Below are positions 38,210 through 47,553 of a stretch of 61,891 nt of DNA, piece by piece (the stretch's first letter is position 1; each line of letters opens with the position of its first letter). Location: positions 1-61,891 of the IMG/VR virus record IMGVR_UViG_3300049893_001270; one strand, written 5' to 3'. The DNA is from a virus. The translations under genes were made by a program, and so were the position numbers. Under the pieces are notes generated by a model. It saw nothing but the letters and a program-made list of their open reading frames with translations. It had not been told where the DNA came from and made no database searches.

Positions 38210-39571
38210 TTATCGTCTCCTGCGAGCCGCAAGTCTCACGGCCCCGCGGCTGATTCTGGGCACCGAGTTTCCGGTCGCGTCGATAATAACAACAGCGATG
38301 GGGGCGCGTACAGCAGGGGTAACTTCGCAAATAGCAGTGCTGCTGATGGCAGCGACGCCGCCGATTTCGCACGAAACAGACCCGGCGATACTTCCGGTGA
38401 TCTCTGCCTGACAAAAACTGCTACCCGCTGCGCTGCCCGCGATCTGAACGATCGCAACCATTGCCGCAGAGCACGTACTCGCCCCGCTCGCATTAGCGGT
38501 CGCGCGGCCGTAACCGTGCAGACCTGCAAGGGTAGTGGACTGTCCTTGCGCTGTCGCACTCGATCGGGCAGTACCGGCGACAGTACCCGTAACAGTCGAT
38601 GCGCCAGCCGCGTCTCCAGCAGCAATGGCAACGCCTCGCAGGCTTGCCGCGCATGTAGACGTAGCCGTGATCGATCCCGTGATAGGCGAAGTGCCGCCGC
38701 TCGCGATCAGCGTTCCGCTAACAGACGCGGACCCGTTTGCGGTAGCACTAATTGGTGCCAGCCCACGGATCGCAGCAGTGACAACCGCCGCCCCAGCGGC
38801 AGTACCGATCGCACGCCCGTACGCAACCAGAGTTGCGGAGGCGCTGCTGGTACCAGACGACGCGCCGACTGCCTGCGCGTCACCGGACACCGTGCCCGTG
38901 ACCGATGCAACGCCGGACGTGCTCGCGGCCAAACTGCCACGCCCAACTACTGTGGCGTTCGTGGTGGACGACGCCGTGATAGCCCCGGCCAGTGCGCCAC
39001 GCCCAATGATGGTCGCGCCAACACTGCTTGTACCAGCGGCGCTGCCAGACGCTTGAACGCGCGCGATGAGTTGCGCGCTGACCGTCGCTACGCCTGTAGA
39101 CGACCCAGCGAGCGCCCCGTCACCAACGAGTGTGGCCGACGTTGTTGCAACGGACGATACAGACGCGGCCATCGCGCCGCGCCCTGTTACCGTCGCACTA
39201 GCAGTGCTTGTCCCGGCAATACTTCCGTCGATACGGGAGATCGAAGACAGCGTTGCGCTCGTACTGGCAGACCCGGCCGTACTACCAGCGAGCGCACCGT
39301 CACCGGACAGACCAGCAGTTGGCGTAGCTACGCCATTGGTCGTCCCAGCTAGTGTGCCCTTGGCTGAAGCTGTCGCGCTAGCTGTAGACGACCCAGCGAT
39401 CGTTCCGCTGATCTGACTTGTGCTGCTGCCAGCGTCCCAAAAAGACGCGCCAAAAACAACGTACGCAGATTGGCCGCTCCCTGTAGCGTACGGCACAAGC
39501 TGATATGGCGGCACCAACAAGTTGGTGCCGCGCCTATCACTCGCTACCGGGTACCTAAACGGGAGCGCCAC
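38210..39571 (-). CDS. Tail protein built of about 17 tandem 20-residue Ala/Ser/Gly/Thr repeats
   Basis: After about 50 N-terminal residues (probable attachment part), the protein is a nearly regular 20-residue repeat with consensus S-x-x-G-x-[AS]-[ST]-x-[ST]-A-T-[LV]-x-G-x-G-x-[LI]-[AS]-G, to about residue 410. A short C-terminal region ends in a basic RISRGAVRLAARRRR. The composition (small residues, alternating beta-branched positions) suggests a beta-solenoid or silk-like fibre, perhaps an adhesin or tail-fibre shaft. It starts at GTG 39571, close to the previous stop. Confidence 0.8.
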   Translation of the reverse strand: MALPFRYPVASDRRGTNLLVPPYQLVPYATGSGQSAYVVFGASFWDAGSSTSQISGTIAGSSTASATASAKGTLAGTTNGVATPTAGLSGDGALAGSTAGSASTSATLSSISRIDGSIAGTSTASATVTGRGAMAASVSSVATTSATLVGDGALAGSSTGVATVSAQLIARVQASGSAAGTSSVGATIIGRGALAGAITASSTTNATVVGRGSLAASTSGVASVTGTVSGDAQAVGASSGTSSASATLVAYGRAIGTAAGAAVVTAAIRGLAPISATANGSASVSGTLIASGGTSPITGSITATSTCAASLRGVAIAAGDAAGASTVTGTVAGTARSSATAQGQSTTLAGLHGYGRATANASGASTCSAAMVAIVQIAGSAAGSSFCQAEITGSIAGSVSCEIGGVAAISSTAICEVTPAVRAPIAVVIIDATGNSVPRISRGAVRLAARRRR

Positions 39572-39574
39572 GCA

Positions 39575-40390
39575 TTACCCCTGGGTGTAAACGAATGTCC
39601 CAAGAATATTGCCCGTGTTGGTCGCAGAGCACATGACCATCATCGCCAAGCACGACGAGTCGTAGATGCGCGGCAGCCCACTGGACACGAGATCCACAGC
39701 CCCGCCCACGTTGACGACAGCAATCGGAATTTCAGCGATGCGTCGAAGCAGCGTGATACCAATATCACCCGCTGTTCCAGAGCTGATCGAACACGTCAGC
39801 GATGCAACGGCGCGCACGCCCGTGTCACCAGAAGCAAGCGTGAAGGGGAACATTTGGCCGACGGACTCGGCGTTCGCAGGGTGGGTGTAGGTCGCGCTCT
39901 GTCCAGCCGTGCCGCCCTGGTTTGTGTAGCTCACCGTCCACGTTGCTCCAGTTGCGCCAGGAGCCGTGTAGACCTCACCCCAGAGCTCGACGCCCGCGCC
40001 GAGCGCGGCACCGTTCGCATCGCGCGATGCGATCGTGCCCGGAGTGGTGACGTTCTGCGCGGTCGTGACGACCGTGCCGAACCCAGAGCAGCACCAGATT
40101 CGGTCGTAGAGGATGAGCGTGCCGACGGTGGACCCTGCCGCAGCAAGTTTCGCCAAATAGCTGTTGCCAGACACCGGGTTGGTGAATGGCAACGCGCCCG
40201 CTGTAGCGTTCGTGGGCGAGTACCCGGACCCTGCTGTGTACGCGGGCGGGTTAGACCCGGCCGCAGGATACCCCGCCGCCTTCCAAAGCGAGTGCCACGT
40301 ACCGGCACCTTCGGAAGTCTGGCTGGCTTTGAAGAAGTTGGACGGCGGCTTCATCCCAGCGATGGCACCGTCCAAGGTCGTGATTGCCAT
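39575..40390 (-). CDS. Phage structural protein (tail/fibre-associated), 271 aa
   Basis: Starts MAITTLDGAIAGMKPPSNFF and has a beta-rich Gly/Ala/Thr sequence with WHSLWKAAGYPAAG and YDRIWCCSGFG. This type is common among virion proteins of unknown exact position. Two short Cys-containing strands occur. In the operon it lies among tail-fibre-like genes, so a virion surface role is likely. Confidence 0.72.
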   Translation of the reverse strand: MAITTLDGAIAGMKPPSNFFKASQTSEGAGTWHSLWKAAGYPAAGSNPPAYTAGSGYSPTNATAGALPFTNPVSGNSYLAKLAAAGSTVGTLILYDRIWCCSGFGTVVTTAQNVTTPGTIASRDANGAALGAGVELWGEVYTAPGATGATWTVSYTNQGGTAGQSATYTHPANAESVGQMFPFTLASGDTGVRAVASLTCSISSGTAGDIGITLLRRIAEIPIAVVNVGGAVDLVSSGLPRIYDSSCLAMMVMCSATNTGNILGTFVYTQG

Positions 40391-40410
40391 ACCCCCCTTC
40401 TAGCACGAAA

Positions 40411-40707
40411 TCACGACTCGATAATGTGCTCGTGCTCCACGATGGCGTGCCCATCGCGCAGCTTGAGATGCTGCGCACAGGGCGTCTGCGATCCGGCAGT
40501 AGCGGACGCCTGCACGCACATCGGGCAGCGCGAATCGTACACGTCGCGGCCATCCCAGGTCTTCACCCCGCCGGGGAGCTCTGTCGCTCCCTGCGGAGCG
40601 TCCACGCTGATCTGGAGATTCTCCGTGACGACCAGGAAACCTTCGCCACCGACCGTCGCGCCGTTCACTGTCTCGGGCGTGGATCGCATGATGCTCGTGA
40701 CCTTCAT
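40411..40707 (-). CDS. Small Cys-motif protein, 98 aa
   Basis: ATG 40707 follows GGAGGA. A beta-rich N-terminal half precedes SRCPMCVQASATAGSQTPC and two His-rich elements (AQHLKLRDGHAIVEHEH), so a Cys/His metal site is possible. It sits between two virion-type genes. Function unknown. Confidence 0.65.
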   Translation of the reverse strand: MKVTSIMRSTPETVNGATVGGEGFLVVTENLQISVDAPQGATELPGGVKTWDGRDVYDSRCPMCVQASATAGSQTPCAQHLKLRDGHAIVEHEHIIES

Positions 40708-40709
40708 GT

Positions 40710-41150
40710 TCAGTCCTCCGTGATGGTGATTGCGCTGGCCGCGAACTCAGGCGTGATACCAGCACTGACCGCCAGCGACGCAGTCAGCGCACCCTTGTAG
40801 AGAATCTTGCCCGCGCCGGACAAATCCATGCCCACGGCGAAGTGCGTGATGCTGTTGCTACCCGCAGTGCACGGGTCGAACGTGACTGCGGACGTGTTGC
40901 TCACAGAGTTGGTCGAAACGGTCCAACCGCCAGCACTACGCGCGACAGCTTTTCGTGCGTACCCCGTGTAGTTGGCCTCGTTCGTAGTCTGCGAACCTGC
41001 CTCGCCAGGGTCGCCCGTGTGCAGAGAGACGTACAGGCTCCCAGCCACAGACGATCCACGCAAACCAGTCGCGTCACCGATGCCAGCGATGTTGGTGTTG
41101 TTGAAGATCAACAACAGCAAGTCGTTCTCGAACGTATTGCCCTTGCTCAT
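40710..41150 (-). CDS. Phage tail-fibre-like structural protein, 146 aa
   Basis: Contains LYVSLHTGDPGEAGSQTTNE and YTGYARKAVARSAGGWTV, a conserved signature of a widespread small phage virion protein family. ATG 41150 has GGAG upstream. Likely part of tail fibre or capsid decoration; exact position unknown. Confidence 0.78.
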   Translation of the reverse strand: MSKGNTFENDLLLLIFNNTNIAGIGDATGLRGSSVAGSLYVSLHTGDPGEAGSQTTNEANYTGYARKAVARSAGGWTVSTNSVSNTSAVTFDPCTAGSNSITHFAVGMDLSGAGKILYKGALTASLAVSAGITPEFAASAITITED

Positions 41151-41153
41151 TGG

Positions 41154-41561
41154 TTACTCCGCGACCGTGAAAGTGAGAGTCGGCACGGACACGCGTGCGC
41201 CGACCGGAATATACGTGGACGATCCGGGGAATTCCATGTCAGCCCCGCTGCCAAGCGGGCCAACGGTCCCCTGGATGATCACCGTGGTGTTGTCCGACGC
41301 AACAACACGAAAAAAAGAGGCGACGCCGCTGTCATTCGCGCTCAAATCCGTCGAAATGGCGTTGGCAGTAGCCACCCCAGCCACCGCAGACGCGAACGCC
41401 GTCGCGCCAAGCACGCACTCAGCGAGGAGAGTCTGGGCGACCAGCGCATCGTTTGGCGTCGTGGGCACGGTACCGGCATAAATGCGCAAAAACGCGTTGT
41501 TGCAGAGCGCAGCAATCGCGTTCGCACCAGCGTTTCGTGCAGCCGTAGACGCCTTCGCCAC
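41154..41561 (-). CDS. Phage structural protein, 135 aa
   Basis: NAFLRIYAGTVPTTPNDAL and SGVASFFRVVASDNTTVIIQ resemble another common small virion protein family found beside the previous one. Beta-rich and Ala/Val-rich. The two adjacent genes probably encode cooperating fibre or decoration subunits. Confidence 0.75.
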   Translation of the reverse strand: MAKASTAARNAGANAIAALCNNAFLRIYAGTVPTTPNDALVAQTLLAECVLGATAFASAVAGVATANAISTDLSANDSGVASFFRVVASDNTTVIIQGTVGPLGSGADMEFPGSSTYIPVGARVSVPTLTFTVAE

Positions 41562-41565
41562 CTGA

Positions 41566-41952
41566 CTACTCCGATTTGCGCCCGCGCTCGACGCTGGCTT
41601 CGACGGCGGTCTTCACCAGCTCGTCCACCTTGCTTCGATCGCCGCCCATGTGCGCGAGAAGCTCCTCATAGGCGGGGCGCGCCTGCGACTTGACCGCAGT
41701 GATCGCCTGATTGAGCACGAGCTGGGCGGTTTCCTTGTCCCAGGTACCCGGTTTCTGCGGGTCTTTGAGATCGCGCACGTTGTTTGCCGTCTCGGCAACC
41801 ACGTTGCTGGCGATCAGAGTGATCGTCTCGACCGCGTCGCGCACCTTGCCAGCCTTCAGTCGGCTGCGGATCAGCGGCACGACGAACATCGTGACGAGCA
41901 GCACGAGGATTTCGAGCAGCGAAGAGATGAGTTCGGCTGTTTTGTTGTTCAT
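41566..41952 (-). CDS. Holin-like protein (LLH-type)
   Basis: One N-terminal membrane segment (LLEILVLLVTMFVVPLI), then RSRLKAGKVRDAVETI and a long helical C-terminal domain with DKETAQLVLNQAITAVKS. This order resembles phage LL-H-type holins. It would form inner-membrane lesions that release the amidase. The start overlaps the stop of the next membrane protein gene. Confidence 0.72.
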   Translation of the reverse strand: MNNKTAELISSLLEILVLLVTMFVVPLIRSRLKAGKVRDAVETITLIASNVVAETANNVRDLKDPQKPGTWDKETAQLVLNQAITAVKSQARPAYEELLAHMGGDRSKVDELVKTAVEASVERGRKSE

Positions 41953-42275
41953 CGTACGGACCTGTTTCGAACAGTCGCTTCGAGGTTGGTCAAACGCGTG
42001 TCCATCGACTCGCCGCGGGACCGATATTCTTGCTGCGAACCGTCAACTTTGACTTCCAGCACGCGCAAACGCTCGCGGGTGTCCTCTTGCTGATCCAGCT
42101 TTCGTGAAATGCTGTTGATCTGGTCAGCAAACTGCTTTCGCGTCTCGCGAAGCTCAGTCTCAATCGCCCCTTTCCACGTTGACGCGGTGATAATCGTGCC
42201 CGCGCCTGCGATCAGGTTGGTCGCGATCAGCCCAATCGCCCATGCGGGCATCTTGATTCCGTCGTCAGCGGCCAT
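41949..42275 (-). CDS. Membrane protein with coiled coil (XhlA-like), 108 aa
   Basis: One hydrophobic segment near the N-terminus (AWAIGLIATNLIAGAGTIIT) is followed by a charged coiled coil (ETELRETRKQFADQINSISR onward). XhlA-type proteins from phage lysis cassettes have a hydrophobic segment plus coiled coil, though usually in reverse order. It probably works with the adjacent holin; the two overlap by 4 nt. Confidence 0.62.
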   Translation of the reverse strand: MAADDGIKMPAWAIGLIATNLIAGAGTIITASTWKGAIETELRETRKQFADQINSISRKLDQQEDTRERLRVLEVKVDGSQQEYRSRGESMDTRLTNLEATVRNRSVR

Positions 42276-42302
42276 TTTCGCCCTACCAGTGTAGCAGGTT
42301 CT

Positions 42303-42695
42303 CTAAAAGGTCGCAGCAGGACTGAAAAAAACAGCCAAAACAGGCGTCAGCGGTGTTTTCGAGAGCGTTCCCACCGTAATCCACACGTCGAACACGTACC
42401 GACCGGGCGGGATGTTCGCCGTGGCGCTGGCCGAGATGGCAAAATCAACGACGTTGGGGCCATCCGACGGCTGCAACGTGCCGGTCACGCTCAACCGAGT
42501 GAAGTTCGCCGCAGTGTTGTCGCGCACGGTGAGCACAACGGTGTGCCCAGCCAGTGCGACAGGCACCCCGTTGGGGTAGTGCGCGATCACCCGCACTGTT
42601 TCCGTCTGTCCGATGCGCAGGGCGAGCGGAGACGGCCACGCGATACGATCGCTGGAGCTCGGGGCGTTGCCGAACGTTCCGTAAATCTTCTGCAT
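42303..42695 (-). CDS. BppU-like Ig-domain tail protein, 130 aa
   Basis: ATG 42695 follows GAGG; an upstream extension to 42770 overlaps the previous gene. LALRIGQTETVRVIAHYPNG, HTVVLTVRDNT and PPGRYVFDVWITVG fit the BppU-like beta sandwich. It parallels the protein at 37855-38208. Likely baseplate or fibre associated. Confidence 0.65.
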   Translation of the reverse strand: MQKIYGTFGNAPSSSDRIAWPSPLALRIGQTETVRVIAHYPNGVPVALAGHTVVLTVRDNTAANFTRLSVTGTLQPSDGPNVVDFAISASATANIPPGRYVFDVWITVGTLSKTPLTPVLAVFFSPAATF

Positions 42696-42702
42696 GGCTA
42701 CC

Positions 42703-44001
42703 TCAGAGCACCGGCTCGATCTCGGAGGAAAACCCTGTTTGGGCTGCGTTGGGCTCGTTGTCCCCGGCAATCGCGATTGCGTGCACGATCACAAGGTAGT
42801 CTCGCAGCCTCCACGGGGCCGTCCCGATGATGTTCTGGGTGTTACGCATGGACGGGTACTCCGTTCCGCTCGTCTCCCAGATCGTTGCGAAGTAGTCGGT
42901 GAACGTGTCCAGCGCGACAGGGGAAGCAAACGTACCCGTGTACCACCCTGTAGTGGTCACGTTCACGTCCACGTTGGCCTGAGACACGCCGCCAGCCCAC
43001 AAACGGCACTTCACGGTGCGGGCCTGGTTGCCGCTCCAGTAGAAACGGACGCCAGAGCAGCTCTTCCCGGTGGTCATCGGGCGGAACTTGATACCAAACG
43101 TCCAGTTACCAGCGGTCATGCCAGCATCAGTGTTGAAAAGCTGCTTGATGAAGTCGGCCCAGGACGCCGGAGCCGAGTCAGACGCAGCAGTCGCAACGGG
43201 GCCGACCATGATATCGACCGTGGTCCCGCTGACCACACGCATCACGGTGCCGATGGGGCGCACAATGGTGCCCGGTGTATCGGCCATCTGCCCGTCGGTA
43301 TCGCTCGCATACACGATGTCGCCCACCGCAGGCGACCCTGTGACGGTCACGTTCGGCACGTACCCAGCGACCGCCACGTAAACCATCGTGTTCGTAGCGG
43401 ACGGGGTGGTGCCTTTCACCGAGTTGAGGAGCACACCAACGGTCTGATCGACAGAAGCGGTGGCGTCGCCAAGGTCAACCAGCCCGATATTCGGCACGTA
43501 CTCTTCGCCGGGGAGGCTGTTTTTGATCTTGGTGGCCGAAACAAACCTCACAAGATCGCCGTAGGCGAACGTCGAGGACGCTGCGGTGTACCCCACCACG
43601 CGGATCTGCTTCTTGCCCGCGTCGATATCCTTCAGCGCGGCGGTGATTTCGGGTGCCCACCCGTCAGTACCGGCTTCATCGGCCTCGCTGGGGGCTGGAA
43701 ATCGCAGGTCGCTCTTGAATGCGCGGATGCCGAGCACGACAGAGTCGATTTTCTGGGTGGTCAGGTCTTTGTTGACCGTGAGCCGCACCAGATAGGTGCC
43801 CTCTTTTTTCGGCGTGAGGGTGCACGACGAAGAAGTAGGCGACCCCAGCGCGTCTGCCGCACCGTCAGGCTGCTCCAACAGCTCCCACAGATACGTGATT
43901 TCCCCGCCGGTACCGACGTTACTCAGCGTAGCGAGGGTGTCGATCGGCATATCTGTGTCGCTGCCGGTCTGACCATTGATCTGAATAAGCGCCTGTACCA
44001 T
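42703..44001 (-). CDS. Tail fibre/adhesin protein with PKD-like and DUF4082-like domains
   Basis: The N-terminus (about 1-85) is PKD/Ig-like (GGEITYLWELLEQPDG, GTYLVRLTVN). The middle part carries beta-rich repeats. The C-terminal NWTFGIKFRPMTTGKSCSGV region (about 315-410) resembles DUF4082 carbohydrate-binding-like domains (FTLGxKFxxxxxGxVxGIRFY). Such a layout suggests host-surface or polysaccharide recognition. It lies just downstream of the baseplate fibre gene. Confidence 0.75.
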   Translation of the reverse strand: MVQALIQINGQTGSDTDMPIDTLATLSNVGTGGEITYLWELLEQPDGAADALGSPTSSSCTLTPKKEGTYLVRLTVNKDLTTQKIDSVVLGIRAFKSDLRFPAPSEADEAGTDGWAPEITAALKDIDAGKKQIRVVGYTAASSTFAYGDLVRFVSATKIKNSLPGEEYVPNIGLVDLGDATASVDQTVGVLLNSVKGTTPSATNTMVYVAVAGYVPNVTVTGSPAVGDIVYASDTDGQMADTPGTIVRPIGTVMRVVSGTTVDIMVGPVATAASDSAPASWADFIKQLFNTDAGMTAGNWTFGIKFRPMTTGKSCSGVRFYWSGNQARTVKCRLWAGGVSQANVDVNVTTTGWYTGTFASPVALDTFTDYFATIWETSGTEYPSMRNTQNIIGTAPWRLRDYLVIVHAIAIAGDNEPNAAQTGFSSEIEPVL

Positions 44002-44011
44002 CGGGTTACCC

Positions 44012-45196
44012 TCACATCACACGAAGCGCGCCGATGATTCGGAGCGTACGGTTCGAAGCCGCGGTGTGTCGCGTAGTCACACCGGCAGCTTGATTGATGG
44101 GCGCGACGGAGATCCGCACGTACGGCTGCCCAACCGCTGCGCTGAGTGCAGGCAGCGCGGCAGCGCCGTTCACAATCGCCTGTTCGGCACCCGTAAGGTT
44201 GCCGAAAATCACGTACGTCTTCGCCAGATCCAGCGTAGCGGCAGGATCAACGACGCCGCCGAACGCTGTAGCGGAGTCAACCGAGGCTGCGAACGCGACA
44301 TCGGCCGATGTCAGCAGCGCGGGGGTCATAATCCACACGTCCACGAAGGCAGCGGCACCATTGTTCCACCCAACGCCGCACACTTGGAGCCCCTCTGCGC
44401 CCATCACGCTGAACGAAGTGGGGGCACCCGGCGATCCAACCGTACCGAGCACCTCCGTAACCACCCCAAACGGGATGATTCCGTCGAACCCGGCAATGGT
44501 GCGAACGTCTTGGATCTCAGTGTTGTTGATGGCAACAACAGCAGGGCCAACGTAGATGACGGCGATCGGTACGTATCCAGGCGTAGCGGACGGCACAACC
44601 GCCGCACCAACGCCAGCAGCCACGCCCGTCTTGATGCCAATGGCCGTTGTAGAGGGAGCGGGGTCCACGACGGTGCCCGTCTGCCCCGACATATCCCAAC
44701 TCAGCGTCTTGTTGACGAGGGTGGCGGCAAACTCACCCGTACCCGTGTCCAGTACGTCGCGCGACGCAGAATCCGTCACGTCGCGGACGTACTTGACCTC
44801 GATCAGATCGTACCGTTCCTGCCCAGGACCGGGGGCGGCGGCGAGCGTGACAGTCTCGTCCGCGCTGAGATAGACCGGCTTGTACCGTTCAAGGTCGTCA
44901 AGCCCGCTGATCGTGCTGATCGAGGATGGCACAGACGTGCCGTCATCCATGAACCCGAAACCGGATTTGATGACCACGTCCATCGAAGCGGGCGACGCTT
45001 CAACGACTCGAAACGAGTTGCGCAAAAACCCGTTCACGATGTTCGGGGAGATGTCCGCGCCAGACGTTCGCTGGCTGAACAGGTACCGAAACATGAAACG
45101 CAGGGTTTCACGCTGCCGCGATTGCAGCGCATTGATGTCGCCAGAGAGCGGGCGCTCTCGTGCGTTGATAATCGTGGCGTCGAATCGCTCAGTCAT
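44012..45196 (-). CDS. Baseplate/tail-fibre structural protein, 394 aa
   Basis: MTERFDATIINARERPLSGD followed by QSRQRETLRFMFRYLF resembles N-termini of phage baseplate-attached fibre proteins. SGFGFMDDG and later beta-rich Ala/Gly/Val segments are consistent with a trimeric fibre base. The ATG at 45196 overlaps the upstream stop (TGATG). Confidence 0.72.
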   Translation of the reverse strand: MTERFDATIINARERPLSGDINALQSRQRETLRFMFRYLFSQRTSGADISPNIVNGFLRNSFRVVEASPASMDVVIKSGFGFMDDGTSVPSSISTISGLDDLERYKPVYLSADETVTLAAAPGPGQERYDLIEVKYVRDVTDSASRDVLDTGTGEFAATLVNKTLSWDMSGQTGTVVDPAPSTTAIGIKTGVAAGVGAAVVPSATPGYVPIAVIYVGPAVVAINNTEIQDVRTIAGFDGIIPFGVVTEVLGTVGSPGAPTSFSVMGAEGLQVCGVGWNNGAAAFVDVWIMTPALLTSADVAFAASVDSATAFGGVVDPAATLDLAKTYVIFGNLTGAEQAIVNGAAALPALSAAVGQPYVRISVAPINQAAGVTTRHTAASNRTLRIIGALRVM

Positions 45197-46383
45197 CACG
45201 TAACTCCGTTGACTTCGATCCCGTAGGAAATGCCCGCTGCTTTCACAGCGTCGAGTGTTTGCGCGAGGCGCAGGTAGAAAGACGACTTTCCAGCGTCTTT
45301 CCCGTCGTACGCGCCGTTTTTGATGTAGTCAGACGGGACAGTATCGTACGCAGTTTGCGCTCGCCAGCCCGTTGTATCCCCGATCGTCACGGTGTGGTCC
45401 GCGAGCGTCATAGCAGTGTCGTCGTACGCCATGCCCCGGTACGTGACCGTGGGCAAATTGGGTACCTGCACGATGAATGCGCCGCGGTAGTCCTTGCTGT
45501 CCAGCCATCGGTTCTCAAGTGGGTCGCCCGGACGCCGATAATCGTAGACAAACTGGTTTCGAACGTAGGGCGGCTGCGGAGGCATCGTTGCCGCGTACGT
45601 CGGGGTACCGGCGTTTGGCGACGGACCATCCCAGCACTCCTGATATTCGTGTTGGAATGTCTCGCGCAGCGTGTACACGAGATCAAAGGGCTGAAGAAGC
45701 TGCGCCAGAGCGCGGTTCACCGCACCCAGCGAAACAACATCCGGCAGCTTGATTACGCGCCACCTGTACTGGTCGTCTGTTTCTGTGTTGTGCCGAGAGA
45801 TCCCGCGGTCTTTTCCGATCGCGTCCAACGTGGCGTGCTTACCGCCGGACATCAGTGCGCTGGAAGACACGCTGATCGTGGCGTCCCCGTAGGGCGGGTC
45901 GAGAATCAAGAACTCGATCTCGTCCAACCAACCCTGCGTGGTGTTCCCGCTGATGATACCAGTGACGGGGCCGGGTAGATTCCACTGCGGCGAGGGCTGG
46001 CTCGCGCGTACATCAACAGTGATGCTCGCAATACCAACCCCGAACGTGTTGTCTTTCGTCGTGACAAACCGGCGGTTGCCGATCGACGACTTGAAAACCG
46101 ACCCTGCTTTGACAGTAACTTCTGCCGCTACCGTAGTGCGCGTCAGCGTCACTGTGCCTGTGGCGTATGCTCCCCCCGTAGCGTAGATCGCGAACAGCCC
46201 ACGCTCGACATTGGCAATGGCCGACGAAACGCGCTCTCCAACGGCCGCAAACGCCCGGAAAAACTCGTACCCGCTGCCGTTGTTTTCGTACGCCTTCAGC
46301 GGTGCAATGTAGCTGTCGGGGAAAATGCGGTCGAAGAGGCGCAGAAACCCGCTGGCGTCGATCGACTTAACGTCGTCCGTCAT
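45196..46383 (-). CDS. Baseplate wedge-associated protein, 395 aa
   Basis: Follows the J-like gene as gpI-type tail proteins do. The N-terminal SGFLRLFDRIFPDSYIAPLK and a domain with TVTLTRTTVAAEVTVKAGSVFK (a J-like beta element) are visible. The C-terminus YLRLAQTLDAVKAAGISYGI recalls wedge proteins. The exact equivalence to Mu or T4 proteins is not certain. Starts with ATG overlapping the J gene stop. Confidence 0.7.
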   Translation of the reverse strand: MTDDVKSIDASGFLRLFDRIFPDSYIAPLKAYENNGSGYEFFRAFAAVGERVSSAIANVERGLFAIYATGGAYATGTVTLTRTTVAAEVTVKAGSVFKSSIGNRRFVTTKDNTFGVGIASITVDVRASQPSPQWNLPGPVTGIISGNTTQGWLDEIEFLILDPPYGDATISVSSSALMSGGKHATLDAIGKDRGISRHNTETDDQYRWRVIKLPDVVSLGAVNRALAQLLQPFDLVYTLRETFQHEYQECWDGPSPNAGTPTYAATMPPQPPYVRNQFVYDYRRPGDPLENRWLDSKDYRGAFIVQVPNLPTVTYRGMAYDDTAMTLADHTVTIGDTTGWRAQTAYDTVPSDYIKNGAYDGKDAGKSSFYLRLAQTLDAVKAAGISYGIEVNGVT

Positions 46384-47552
46384 CGGTACACCGTCCCGCT
46401 GTGCACAATGTTGATCGTTGCAGGCAGCGCGCGCAGCACTTGCAGCTTGCTCGCCTCGATATCGCCAGCGGGGCTGATGATTTCATCGCCTGTCACGCGC
46501 AAACCCTGGATCGCGCGCAAAACAGCGTAGAGCTCGCTGACAACAAGATCCTGCCCAGGGGCCAGCTCGTTGATCTTCGCGAGAATCTTCGCCTTCGCCG
46601 TTGTAGCGACAGCGTCCACGTCCACACCAGCCTTGAACTTCAAGATCATCGTGACGCCCACGATGACCACAGACGCTACTCGGACGCTCACGTACATCCC
46701 AGCGGGGCGGTACTCAGTGAGCGCGCTCTCAACCTCGTTGACGAGCAACGCACTCTGCGTCTGGTACGTCGGCGGGTCTTCATCCTGCGACGCCAGCACG
46801 TCTGTGAACGTATCCGCGATGATCAAATCCACGAAGCGCGCGGGCAACCCAGCCTCATCGCTACCCTCGAAGACGCTAGCGGACTTCACACCCTCGACAG
46901 TGAGCGCGCCAAACCGCACCGCAGCCAACGTTCCACGCCGCGCAGAGACGAAAAAATCTCTGGCGCGCGAACGCAGGTCGTTGTCCGACTCCTCGTCGGA
47001 CGCTCCAACAGACGCGACCGTGTTGGTGACAACAAGATCAGCCGGTGCGCCAGCCAGCGAGTCCTTGATGCTGTTGATCGCGCCGATTTTGACCTGCTGT
47101 TCTGCGCCAGCCAGAACAGACCGGCAGGATGCCGTGATCGGTCCCGTGCTTCCCATCGGAAAGTTCACGCCGTCGTACACGATGAACTCTCGCCCATCGC
47201 TGGTACCGACGCGCGTGCCCTGTGGGATGGCAAACGCGCCGAGCGTAGGCGTGGTTGTGGAAAACTCCACATCGACGAGTGCCGGGGCCGCGGACTTTCG
47301 CACCATCCCGCCGAACCTGTCAAAAACAAGTCGGTCGAGCTTCTGCCCGCGCGCCGAGTCGAGGAACTGCCCCGCTGCGACCGCGGTAATCTGCGCGATG
47401 CACTCATCGCCAACGGCAGCAATCGCGGCCGTGATCGCGTTGGCGTCCGATCCATCACGCTCAATGACAGCCTTGGTGATCTTTTTCGAGATCCCAATGA
47501 TGGTGTCACGAGCAATGCCGAACAGGTCGCGCTGAGAGGGGAAGTCGGCCAT
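46380..47552 (-). CDS. Baseplate J-like protein
   Basis: Homologue of Mu gp47/P2 gpJ, which forms the baseplate wedge. Typical features: LDRLVFDRFGGMVRKSAAPA, then IPQGTRVGTSDGREFIV, and the central AGAPADLVVTNTVASVGASD and DLRSRARDFFVSARRGTLAA. The C-terminal domain has a periodic beta-alpha pattern ending LRALPATINIVHSGTVYR. ATG 47552. It lies between a gp25-like wedge gene and the following wedge protein, the usual order. Confidence 0.9.
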   Translation of the reverse strand: MADFPSQRDLFGIARDTIIGISKKITKAVIERDGSDANAITAAIAAVGDECIAQITAVAAGQFLDSARGQKLDRLVFDRFGGMVRKSAAPALVDVEFSTTTPTLGAFAIPQGTRVGTSDGREFIVYDGVNFPMGSTGPITASCRSVLAGAEQQVKIGAINSIKDSLAGAPADLVVTNTVASVGASDEESDNDLRSRARDFFVSARRGTLAAVRFGALTVEGVKSASVFEGSDEAGLPARFVDLIIADTFTDVLASQDEDPPTYQTQSALLVNEVESALTEYRPAGMYVSVRVASVVIVGVTMILKFKAGVDVDAVATTAKAKILAKINELAPGQDLVVSELYAVLRAIQGLRVTGDEIISPAGDIEASKLQVLRALPATINIVHSGTVYR

Positions 47553-47553
47553 A

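Noticed and set aside
38516-39352. Plus-strand open frames opposite the 20-residue-repeat protein
   Set aside because: They look repetitive only because the minus-strand repeat protein is; the composition is unnatural and no start context is present.
38210-39571. CRISPR-like array from the regular repeats
   Set aside because: The 60-nt periodicity is a translated 20-residue repeat in an open frame with diverged units, not identical repeats with unique spacers.
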